NCBI GenBank assembly: GCA_934426285.1
Contig: CAKRYE010000052.1
Location: 1-14,202, forward strand
Direction: 5' to 3'
Length of the DNA stretch: 14,202 nucleotides
Origin: an uncultured Blautia sp.
GTDB taxonomy: Bacteria; Bacillota; Clostridia; Lachnospirales; Lachnospiraceae
Positions 7,031 to 12,832 of the stretch are shown here, in pieces. How positions within the stretch are numbered: the first letter of the stretch is position 1; every line of letters starts with the position of its first letter. The notes under the pieces were generated by a model that saw nothing but the letters and a program-made list of their open reading frames with translations, searched no databases and was not told where the DNA came from. The position numbers and the translations under genes are program-made.

Positions 7031-7041
7031 TTTTCATAGTT
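7031..7041. promoter_or_regulatory. Shared element TTTTCATAGTT downstream of the sir promoter
   Basis: This 11-mer is identical to one at 8414-8424, downstream of the metY promoter. Both lie 16-19 nt past the -10 box. Flanking bases are also similar, with 13 of 17 matching from CATAGTT onward. This suggests a common regulator for metY and the sulfate operon. The protein is unknown. Confidence 0.4.
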
Positions 7042-7060
7042 TATTGCTAGGTTTTGTATG

Positions 7061-7089
7061 ATATTACACCACCTGACATATTTTGTCAA
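7061..7089 (-). promoter_or_regulatory. Sigma-A-type promoter of the sulfite reductase/sulfate operon
   Basis: On the minus strand a perfect -35 TTGACA (7084-7089) is followed by a 17-nt spacer and -10 TAATAT (7061-7066). The start would be near 7053, giving a leader of about 85 nt before the sir ATG. A perfect inverted repeat, TGACA-5-TGTCA (7074-7088), covers most of the -35 and enters the spacer, so a repressor could sit there. Confidence 0.82.
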
Positions 7090-7114
7090 TAACTATCTGA
7101 AAATAAATACATTT

Positions 7115-7144
7115 TTTCACAGACCTTTTACTGCCTCTGTGAAA
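7115..7144 (-). other. Hairpin over the metY stop codon
   Basis: Perfect 9-base arms (TTTCACAGA and TCTGTGAAA) flank a 12-nt loop, and the metY stop codon is inside one arm. On the transcript the stem is followed by A residues, not U, so it is not a normal intrinsic terminator. It could protect the mRNA 3' end or slow read-through into the sir operon. Confidence 0.4.
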
Positions 7145-8343
7145 TCCCGGATCAGATCTTCTGCATCCTCAATTCCTACGCTGACACGGATACTGTCATC
7201 AAATACTCCTGCCGCTTCCCTGGCTTCCCGGTTACTGTGAAGATAGATCGTAGATGCAGGATGGATCACCAGAGTCCGCACATCACCGATATTGGTGGCA
7301 ATCTTTACATATTTCAGCCTGTTGATCACTGCATAGGCTCTCTCCCTGGAACCAGCACGTATCGTCAGGATCCCGCCGCCTTTGTTTCCAAACTGATCTC
7401 CGGCAATCTTATGATAAGGATTTGATTCCAACAACGGATAATTCACTGTCACCCCGTCCAGCTGCTCCAGCGCCTGGGCCAGAGCCAGCGCATTGCTGCA
7501 GATCCGCTCCATACGCAGTCCCAGGGTCTCCATTCCGATAATATTCAGATAAGCATTCACAGGAGCCAGACAGCCTCCCATGTTCCGCCAGATTCCATTA
7601 CGCAGCTTTACCAGATAAGCAAATTTACCAAATTTGGCATATTCTTTCATACCCGGATATCTTTCCGGATCCCAATGAAAGGTTCCTCCGTCCACAATAA
7701 TTCCGCTGATGGCATCACCACTTCCATTGATATATTTAGAGGTAGAATGTACTACCACATCTGCACCATATTCCAGTGGCCGGATCAGATATGGGGTTGC
7801 CGTGGTACTGTCCACGATCAGAGGAATTCCTTTTTCATGCAGAAAATCCCCGGTTTCTCTTATATCCATTACATTCAGTCCCGGATTACCGATAATCTCT
7901 CCGAATACCACTTTGGTTTTTTCTGAAATCAACGGTTCTATCAATGCTTTTTCTACCCTTGGGATAAACTTCACTATAATACCGAAAGCCTCCAGATCAT
8001 GAAGCAGATCCAAAGTACCTCCAAACAGGCTGCTTCCGGCGATCACCTCATCTCCTGACTGAAGAATATTCAGCAGAGACAGGGTAACTGCAGACATTCC
8101 GGAGGAACAGGCGATCGCTCCGATTCCGCCCTCCAGTTCATTTACCCTTCGCTCAAAAGCATCCACTGTAGGGTTTCCTATCCTTGTGTAGGCAAAACCC
8201 GGTGCGCGGTTCTGAAAAACCTTCTCCAGCTGCTCCGATGATTCATAAGAATAAGCATTACACTGACTGATAGCCGGCACTGTAGCTCCGGCTTCATAAC
8301 TTTGCACGGATTTTCCATGCAGTAATCTGGTCTGAAATTTCAT
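7117..8343 (-). CDS. metY: O-acetylhomoserine sulfhydrylase family enzyme (MetY)
   Basis: This is a PLP-dependent Cys/Met-metabolism enzyme, 408 aa from the chosen start. It is expected to join a sulfur donor to O-acetylhomoserine to make homocysteine. Visible features are YTRIGNPT (52-59), the SSGMSA phosphate-binding turn (80-85), VDSTTATP (177-184) and the PLP lysine in VVHSTSKY (Lys203). The N-terminal QTRLLHGKS and the GGTLDLLHD region fit MetY better than cystathionine gamma-synthase. The ATG at 8343 is chosen because AAGGAGAG lies about 6 nt upstream; a TTG at 8382 would add 13 poorly placed residues. It has its own promoter but lies directly upstream of the sir operon on the same strand. 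In Wolinella the MetY partner uses HcyS thiocarboxylate as donor, and a similar use is inferred here. Free sulfide remains possible. Confidence 0.88.
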   Translation of the reverse strand: MKFQTRLLHGKSVQSYEAGATVPAISQCNAYSYESSEQLEKVFQNRAPGFAYTRIGNPTVDAFERRVNELEGGIGAIACSSGMSAVTLSLLNILQSGDEVIAGSSLFGGTLDLLHDLEAFGIIVKFIPRVEKALIEPLISEKTKVVFGEIIGNPGLNVMDIRETGDFLHEKGIPLIVDSTTATPYLIRPLEYGADVVVHSTSKYINGSGDAISGIIVDGGTFHWDPERYPGMKEYAKFGKFAYLVKLRNGIWRNMGGCLAPVNAYLNIIGMETLGLRMERICSNALALAQALEQLDGVTVNYPLLESNPYHKIAGDQFGNKGGGILTIRAGSRERAYAVINRLKYVKIATNIGDVRTLVIHPASTIYLHSNREAREAAGVFDDSIRVSVGIEDAEDLIRDFTEAVKGL

Positions 8344-8413
8344 GGCACTCTCCTTTATACACTTATACAACATATCAGACAACCTCTTTTATGGGGGCAT
8401 CTTTTCCGTTCTC

Positions 8414-8424
8414 TTTTCATAGTT
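8414..8424. promoter_or_regulatory. Shared element TTTTCATAGTT downstream of the metY promoter
   Basis: This is the second copy of the 11-mer found at 7031-7041. It lies in the early leader of metY, 16 nt past the -10 box. The core ATAGTT also occurs in both arms of the palindrome at 8501-8521. A repressor binding just downstream of the start site is plausible; identity unknown. Confidence 0.4.
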
Positions 8425-8440
8425 ATTTGATATGAATAAT

Positions 8441-8469
8441 AGTATATTTGTAGTTTCCGGAAATGTCAA
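8441..8469 (-). promoter_or_regulatory. Sigma-A-type promoter of metY
   Basis: A minus-strand -35 TTGACA (8464-8469), 17-nt spacer and -10 TATACT (8441-8446) form a near-consensus promoter. Transcription should start near 8434, giving a leader of about 90 nt to the metY ATG at 8343. No SAM riboswitch or T-box was recognised in that leader. Confidence 0.82.
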
Positions 8470-8500
8470 CGTAATAGCTTATACCTACTTTTTATAATTT

Positions 8501-8521
8501 TATATAGTTTAAAACTATATA
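8501..8521. promoter_or_regulatory. Perfect AT-rich palindrome upstream of metY
   Basis: Arms TATATAGTTT and AAACTATATA are exact reverse complements around a single A. The centre is about 45 bp upstream of the metY -35 box. Position and symmetry suit a dimeric regulator. The half-site ATAGTT also occurs downstream of both the metY and sir promoters. Confidence 0.45.
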
Positions 8522-8566
8522 AATACAAATTTACAAATATCAGCACACTAACAAGAATGATTTTTC

Positions 8567-8611
8567 AAAAAAAGCGCCACTGCATTGCCTGGTTGGCAAA
8601 TGCAGCAGCGC
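8567..8611 (-). terminator. Intrinsic terminator of the DUF2798 gene
   Basis: Read on the minus strand, a GC-rich stem pairs GCGCTGCTGCATTTGCC with GGCAATGCAGTGGCGC (two mismatches, one bulge). It is followed directly by TTTTTTT (8567-8573). It lies about 30 bp past the stop codon of the gene at 8644-9129 and isolates it from metY. Confidence 0.82.
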
Positions 8612-8643
8612 CTTTGTTTCTTATTTTTACAGTTTCTTATTTT

Positions 8644-9129
8644 TTATACAGAAGCCTTCTCCATTTCTTTCTCAGGAAAAAGCTTTCTGAAAATGAAACG
8701 AACCAGCGGACCGGCATAAAAAATCTGCCAGAAGAACGCCATCGGGAAATTCATTGCCGTTGTCTGAAGCCATGTGGGAATGATCTGATCTATTGCAGCA
8801 TGCTTGATCAGCAAAGTAGCCGCAAGGCTCATACACGGACACATAAAAGCTACAGATACTGCCGAAATCGCAAGTACCAGATGAAAAGGATTATCTCTCC
8901 TCAGATCCACCATACCAAATGCAATCTTCTTGGCAATACCACCGACAAGAAAGAAATCAAGAACAAATGCAATTGGCCCCATAAATGTCAGTTCATGGAA
9001 AGCTAAAAGAAACGTCTGATTTGTCATTGCTCCTGTGTTCAGCACAATGTTGTAGCAGATCATGGCATAAACCATCACAAATACCATGATGATCGTAAAA
9101 ATTACTTCTTGAAACTTGTTTTTTGGCAT
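8644..9129 (-). CDS. DUF2798 family membrane protein
   Basis: This is a small integral membrane protein, 161 aa, of unknown function. The N-terminus MPKNKFQEVIFTIIMVFVMV and the mid-protein FHELTFMGPIAF stretch are those of DUF2798 proteins. Four hydrophobic segments are seen at about residues 9-30, 46-66, 82-108 and 126-147. The C-terminal tail is charged and probably cytoplasmic. The ATG at 9129 has a strong AAGGAGGA site 7 nt upstream. It has its own promoter at 9255-9283, a 119-nt leader and a clear terminator, so it is likely a single-gene unit. The leader contains a sequence able to pair with the ribosome binding site. Nothing in the sequence links it to sulfur metabolism or to the shell protein upstream. 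Confidence 0.85.
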   Translation of the reverse strand: MPKNKFQEVIFTIIMVFVMVYAMICYNIVLNTGAMTNQTFLLAFHELTFMGPIAFVLDFFLVGGIAKKIAFGMVDLRRDNPFHLVLAISAVSVAFMCPCMSLAATLLIKHAAIDQIIPTWLQTTAMNFPMAFFWQIFYAGPLVRFIFRKLFPEKEMEKASV

Positions 9130-9134
9130 AAAAA

Positions 9135-9203
9135 ATCCTCCTTAGATAGTATGTGAATAACATAAATTAGAGATTTGTGTTGTTCATAACCATCCAGGAG
9201 GAT
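9135..9203 (-). promoter_or_regulatory. Leader with anti-Shine-Dalgarno octamer upstream of the DUF2798 gene
   Basis: In the transcript the ribosome binding site AGGAGGAT (9142-9135) is perfectly complementary to ATCCTCCT (9203-9196), 53 nt earlier. The upstream copy can instead fold locally as CATCC-TCCT-GGATG. The two folds exclude each other, so the leader could switch translation on or off. This is inferred from sequence alone. Confidence 0.4.
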
Positions 9204-9254
9204 GTACCGTTTCCAATAATACCAAATATCTGTATTTTAAATTTACCGTTGGTT

Positions 9255-9283
9255 ATTATACGGACTGTTATAATAAAAGTCAA
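9255..9283 (-). promoter_or_regulatory. Sigma-A-type promoter of the DUF2798 gene
   Basis: A minus-strand -35 TTGACT (9278-9283), 17-nt spacer and perfect -10 TATAAT (9255-9260). The predicted start near 9248 leaves a leader of about 119 nt. The promoter begins only 7 bp after the stop codon of the upstream shell-protein gene. Confidence 0.85.
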
Positions 9284-9290
9284 GAATTAT

Positions 9291-10007
9291 TTATAAGTAC
9301 GGCACCCCGGGGATCTCCGGGTAGCTGCCCATTGCGATCAGAAGCTCCAGACCAATCTGTCTGGCATTCAGTACTGCTGTTTTTGCAGCACTGGCATCTC
9401 CGGAAACAGCCAGTATCACCTCATTGGAATGACTGGTTCCTCTGTCAGGTGTCATATATCTTGCAATAGAAAGGGATGCAGACTTCATTGCAGTATCTGC
9501 CATTACCAGTCCGATCGCAGCCGGAGAACCTGCCATAAAACCAAATGCTTCTCCCATAGGTACTCCGAAAGCCTTATTCAGAGCCTGTCCTGCACTGGCG
9601 GAATAGGCAAACTCCAGATGACCGCTCTCACTGATATATACCTCTCCTGCATATTTATTGGTAAGCTCCAGTGCCATGGCTATGGCATGGCGCACATCGG
9701 AAACATCAGAGCCTCCAAGAACAATGTAATTACCATGGCCGCCCCAGCCCTTTGTATCCCTTGGTAATTCTATGGAAAGAACCTCCGTGTTGGTTGCTTT
9801 TACTGCATCATCTATGGCAGTCAGCTGCCCTGCTGCCCCTGTACGGGAACTGAACAATCCCAGACAATGATACTTCGTTCCTACGTTCATCTCTTTAAGC
9901 AAAGTATCATCAATTCCGGAAATCACCAGTCCAATAGTATCCAGAACTGCTGTGCCTACAAATTCACTGCGCGTACAATGTGTACTGATCTCATGTACAT
10001 CTATCAT
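9291..10007 (-). CDS. PduB-like trimeric microcompartment shell protein (tandem BMC domains), orphan
   Basis: This shell protein (238 aa) has two BMC domains, of the PduB/BMC-T class that forms trimers in bacterial microcompartment shells. The first domain runs from EFVGTAVLDTIGLVI to the NTEVLSIELPRDTKG segment and the HGNYIVLGGSDVSDVRHAI strand-helix. The second starts near LNKAFGVPMGEAFGFM and contains NEVILAVSGD and a final helix. These stretches match PduB closely. It starts directly at the first domain, so the N-terminal extension of full-length PduB, about 37 residues, is missing, as in the shorter PduB' form. The ATG at 10007 has GAGAGGT about 9 nt upstream. No hexameric shell protein, vertex protein or cargo enzyme is encoded nearby. 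Confidence 0.88.
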   Translation of the reverse strand: MIDVHEISTHCTRSEFVGTAVLDTIGLVISGIDDTLLKEMNVGTKYHCLGLFSSRTGAAGQLTAIDDAVKATNTEVLSIELPRDTKGWGGHGNYIVLGGSDVSDVRHAIAMALELTNKYAGEVYISESGHLEFAYSASAGQALNKAFGVPMGEAFGFMAGSPAAIGLVMADTAMKSASLSIARYMTPDRGTSHSNEVILAVSGDASAAKTAVLNARQIGLELLIAMGSYPEIPGVPYL

Positions 10008-10069
10008 ATAAAATTACCTCTCTGACTATCATATTTTCCAGATAATAAAAGCCTTTTTCATTTATATTC

Positions 10070-10098
10070 AGCTTACCATGTTCAGACCTGATGTGCAA
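10070..10098 (-). promoter_or_regulatory. Possible promoter of the PduB-like gene
   Basis: A minus-strand -35 TTGCAC (10093-10098), 17-nt spacer and a weak -10 TAAGCT (10070-10075) preceded by an extended TG. Start near 10063 gives a 56-nt leader. The -10 box is poor, so this is tentative. Confidence 0.45.
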
Positions 10099-10150
10099 TG
10101 AATTTTCTTAGCAGATTATTTTTATTACTATTTATTTTATTGGTAATATC

Positions 10151-10271
10151 CCGCGAGGTATTTTTTGTGAGCGAAGGTCACAGAAAATCCGAGACATACT
10201 GCGCGAATTTATGCGATTAGCATAAATTCTGTGCATCGCGAAGCGTATTGCTGTGAACGAAGTGAACAGCA
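10151..10271. repeat. REP-like cluster of inverted repeats between galK and the shell-protein gene
   Basis: Three hairpin-forming units lie in 121 bp. TTTTTTGTGA/TCACAGAAAA (10161-10187) has one mismatch and a 7-nt loop. GAATTTATGC/GCATAAATTC (10205-10229) is perfect with a 5-nt loop. TGCTGT/ACAGCA (10249-10271) flanks GAACGAAGTGA. The motif GTGA-R-CGAAG appears in the first and third units, with CGCGAAGCG between them. The base composition is more GC-rich than the AT-rich flank. This looks like an extragenic repeat family of the genome and may also act as a transcript end for galK. Confidence 0.55.
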
Positions 10272-10273
10272 TA

Positions 10274-11512
10274 TTATTTTTCAATATGCACTGCACCAAC
10301 TGCGCGGATATTCATCGGATATACATTTTCTTTTCCTGCAAATCCAGAAATATAAGAAACATAATTCTCTGTCTCTTCTTCCGGTACTACACACATGATA
10401 ACACCGGCAAATCCGCCTCCATGGATACGGCAGATACCTTTGCCCAGTTTCTCAAGGAAGAGATCTGTAAGAGCAAGCGCAACAGAAATCTTCTGCTCTG
10501 TATATGCCTTGATCGGATAGCAGTTCTGAAGTAATTCCCAGGAAGATTTTCCGGATTCACTGAGAAGCTTCAGTACAGTCTCACCGTCTTTCTCTTCAAC
10601 TGCTTTTGCAGCTCTCTCTACACGTTCGTTCTCTTTGAAGAAATGAATCGCTCTGAGGATTGCTCTGTCATTATCAATCTTGTCCATATTTGCAAGTACT
10701 TTGTCAAGAGTTGTCTCACAGAGAAGCTCTGCTCCTGCTGCCTTGGCTGCTTCTTTCATTTCCATAGGGATCTCAGAGTATTCTTCACTTAAATCAGCAT
10801 GACCTTTTCCTGTATTAACGATTACAAGATGATGATCATAATCATGGAAAGAGAAGTTTACTTTCTCATATTTAGGATTCTCTCTGTCTGAGAAGTCCAG
10901 AAGAATCGGTCCGCCAACTGCACATGCAAGCTGATCCATTAATCCGGAAGCCTTCAGCCAGTAAACATTCTCAGCATACTGTCCTGCTTTTGCATAGTTG
11001 ATATATGTCATTGCACCATCATTAAAGAAATAATTGATGATGGAACATACCAGCATTTCGAAAGATGCAGAAGAGCTTACGCCTGCTGCGCGGATTACAT
11101 TTGTGGTCACATAAGCATCAAAACCGGCTACTTTAAAACCGAATTTCTGAATAGCTTCCACCATACCTGCTACCAGAGATACGGTTCCCTGAGCCTTCGG
11201 TACGCTGGCAAGATCATTGATGTCTACAACAACTTCCTTGTCATATCCTTCACTTGTGATACGGATAACACTGCTGTTGTTGGGGTAAGCTGCACCGATG
11301 GTATCCATATCAATGCTACCTGCGATCACGCGGCCGCCATTATGGTCTGTATGGTTTCCGATGATCTCTGTTCTTCCTGGTGCTGTAAAAAATTCTGCTG
11401 TATCATGATGGTAAATTTCTGCGAAGTGATCAGCTACAGCCTGAAAACGTGCTGCTGATTTCTCTGCTTCGCCGTAAATACGTGTCAATTCATTTTTATT
11501 TGGAATATTCAT
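10274..11512 (-). CDS. galK: Galactokinase
   Basis: This GHMP-family kinase (412 aa) phosphorylates galactose to galactose 1-phosphate, the entry step of the Leloir pathway. All three family motifs are present. The galactokinase signature GRTEIIGNHTDH is at 46-57, the ATP-binding GVSSSAS at 144-150, and the C-terminal GGGFAG at about 365-370. The ATG at 11512 is chosen because CGGAGGA lies 8 nt upstream. An in-frame start at 11584 would add 24 residues lacking family character and no good binding site. No galT or galE is seen in the window. An AraC-type regulator is transcribed divergently and may control it. Confidence 0.93.
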   Translation of the reverse strand: MNIPNKNELTRIYGEAEKSAARFQAVADHFAEIYHHDTAEFFTAPGRTEIIGNHTDHNGGRVIAGSIDMDTIGAAYPNNSSVIRITSEGYDKEVVVDINDLASVPKAQGTVSLVAGMVEAIQKFGFKVAGFDAYVTTNVIRAAGVSSSASFEMLVCSIINYFFNDGAMTYINYAKAGQYAENVYWLKASGLMDQLACAVGGPILLDFSDRENPKYEKVNFSFHDYDHHLVIVNTGKGHADLSEEYSEIPMEMKEAAKAAGAELLCETTLDKVLANMDKIDNDRAILRAIHFFKENERVERAAKAVEEKDGETVLKLLSESGKSSWELLQNCYPIKAYTEQKISVALALTDLFLEKLGKGICRIHGGGFAGVIMCVVPEEETENYVSYISGFAGKENVYPMNIRAVGAVHIEK

Positions 11513-11552
11513 TGTAAAAATCCTCCGTTCATTTTTCCGGTCTGACCGCTGA

Positions 11553-11577
11553 TACATAGTTTTATGAGTACTATGTA
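11553..11577 (-). other. Hairpin in the galK leader
   Basis: Perfect 8-base arms TACATAGT and ACTATGTA with a 9-nt loop, about 25 bp upstream of the galK ribosome binding site. It could be an operator or an mRNA structure. No U-run follows, so it is not a terminator. Confidence 0.4.
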
Positions 11578-11759
11578 CTGACAATTTTCACGGTTTACAG
11601 TGGCAGTGCAGGTGTGAAAACCAGCGGCAGACGGGAATATGTGTATGAAAGTTTGGGAGCAGCCTTATCAGCTACACTCTTGGATTAAAGTATACCCTGC
11701 TGTGTCATAAAATTCCTTGATAATCTAAGGGGAAAATAGTAAAATCTTGCGTTTATATC

Positions 11760-11788
11760 TATATAAGTGTACAATGTATTATATAAGT
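11760..11788. promoter_or_regulatory. Two-turn direct repeat, candidate AraC-type operator
   Basis: TATATAAGT occurs at 11760-11768 and 11780-11788, with exactly 20 bp between starts, about two helical turns. AraC-family activators commonly bind direct repeats with this phasing. It is about 80-105 bp upstream of the proposed galK start site. The AT-richness means chance is possible. Confidence 0.35.
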
Positions 11789-11914
11789 CATCAACAGCAA
11801 TTTCGCATAACGGTCTTTCTCTGATGCAGCAGGTTGTCTGCAATATTTTCCGGAATTGCTATAAGATAGGATGATTAAAGATCATCATACATTCTCAATG
11901 GAGGACCATATATA

Positions 11915-12814
11915 ATGGCAGAGATCATAACCGACGGCTCACAGAAAGAACTGAAGAAACATGGCAGTGATGAATTTCCGCTGCTGGTAAGCTACGAGAA
12001 ACTTTCCGGCTACAAATCCGGCTCCTTTCTCTGGCACTGGCATCCTGAGATAGAAATCACCCTTGTCCTGGATGGACAGATTCTCTATAAGGTAAACCAG
12101 TGTACCTATCATATGAAAGCAGGAGATATCCTTCTGGGAAATGCCAATGTACTCCACGCAGGCTTCATGGAAGATATGAAAGACGGCAAATATGTTTCTA
12201 TCACTTTTCTGCCAAAGATCATCTATGGTTCCTACGGAAGTATCCTGCGCAGGAAATATGTGGAGCCATTTTTACACAACTTCTCCCTTCCTGCAGTCTA
12301 CATTGACTATTCGCAGCCCTGGCATGAAGTTTTTTCCGAATATGTAAGAGAAATCATAACTCTGTATGAAGAGAAAAAAGAATTTTATGAACTGGATATC
12401 ACCGGAACTCTGCAGAAGCTGTGGCGCTGTATGCTGCAGAATCTTCCGGAGAACCTCCCCTATACGGAACACAGCAAACTGGAGCGCAACCGTATGCGTG
12501 AGATTATGGATTATCTGGAACACAATTACATGAATAAAATCCAGATGAAAGATATCGCAGAGGAAATCCACCTCTGCGAGAGCGAATGCAGCCGGTTATT
12601 CAAGAGATACATGAACGTATCCCTGTTTACATTTCTGCAGGAATACCGGGTGGAACGGAGCCTTGAATTTCTCCTCAGCTCCGATGACAGCATCATGGAA
12701 GTCGCCCAGAAATCCGGCTTCACAGACTCCAACTACTATGCCAAGGTATTCTCCAGAGTAAAAGGCTGCAGCCCGCAGAAATATAGGAAGCAGAATATAC
12801 GGAAAGATATGTGA
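11915..12814 (+). CDS. AraC-family transcriptional regulator with N-terminal cupin domain
   Basis: This is a DNA-binding regulator, 299 aa. Residues about 25-100 form the sugar-binding cupin (LWHWHPEIEITLVLDG, then YHMKAGDILLGNANVLHA), as in AraC/MelR-type sensors. The last 100 residues hold the two helix-turn-helix motifs. IQMKDIAEEIHLCESECSRLFKRY is the first and DSIMEVAQKSGFTDSNYYAKVFSR the second, followed by the usual CSPQKYRK end. The ATG at 11915 has GGAGGA about 9 nt upstream. It is divergent from galK, so a galactose- or galactoside-responsive activator role is likely but rests on position. It ends 18 bp from the convergent LysR-type gene, with no terminator visible between them. Confidence 0.92.
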   Translation: MAEIITDGSQKELKKHGSDEFPLLVSYEKLSGYKSGSFLWHWHPEIEITLVLDGQILYKVNQCTYHMKAGDILLGNANVLHAGFMEDMKDGKYVSITFLPKIIYGSYGSILRRKYVEPFLHNFSLPAVYIDYSQPWHEVFSEYVREIITLYEEKKEFYELDITGTLQKLWRCMLQNLPENLPYTEHSKLERNRMREIMDYLEHNYMNKIQMKDIAEEIHLCESECSRLFKRYMNVSLFTFLQEYRVERSLEFLLSSDDSIMEVAQKSGFTDSNYYAKVFSRVKGCSPQKYRKQNIRKDM

Positions 12815-12832
12815 GATTATATACAGGTTATA

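Larger units (their letters stand above)
11513..11914. promoter_or_regulatory. Divergent galK/araC-type intergenic region
   Basis: This 402-bp AT-rich stretch has no convincing gene. For galK, a -10 TATACT is visible on the minus strand (11689-11694), but the -35 (AGGAAT) is poor, as expected of an activated promoter. The galK leader carries a perfect 8-bp inverted repeat (11553-11577). For the regulator gene, a possible -10 TATAAG (11860-11865) lacks a well-spaced -35, and an inverted repeat GATGAT-5-ATCATC (11870-11886) lies just upstream of its ribosome binding site. A 9-bp direct repeat, described separately, lies between the two candidate promoters. Confidence 0.45.

Noticed and set aside
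7115..7144. Hairpin at the end of metY as an intrinsic terminator
   Set aside because: The transcript has A residues, not U, after the stem, and the stop codon lies in the stem.
8344..8434. SAM riboswitch or T-box in the metY leader
   Set aside because: The leader is only about 90 nt and shows neither the conserved SAM core nor the T-box sequence.
8557..9006. Open frame of 149 codons on the plus strand
   Set aside because: It runs through the terminator hairpin and antisense to the DUF2798 gene, with no family resemblance.
10151..10271. CRISPR array
   Set aside because: The repeats are short, degenerate and palindromic with unequal spacing, and no cas genes are present.
11513..11584. Extended N-terminus of galactokinase starting at 11584
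   Set aside because: The extra 24 residues lack family character, and the strong ribosome binding site sits before the ATG at 11512.
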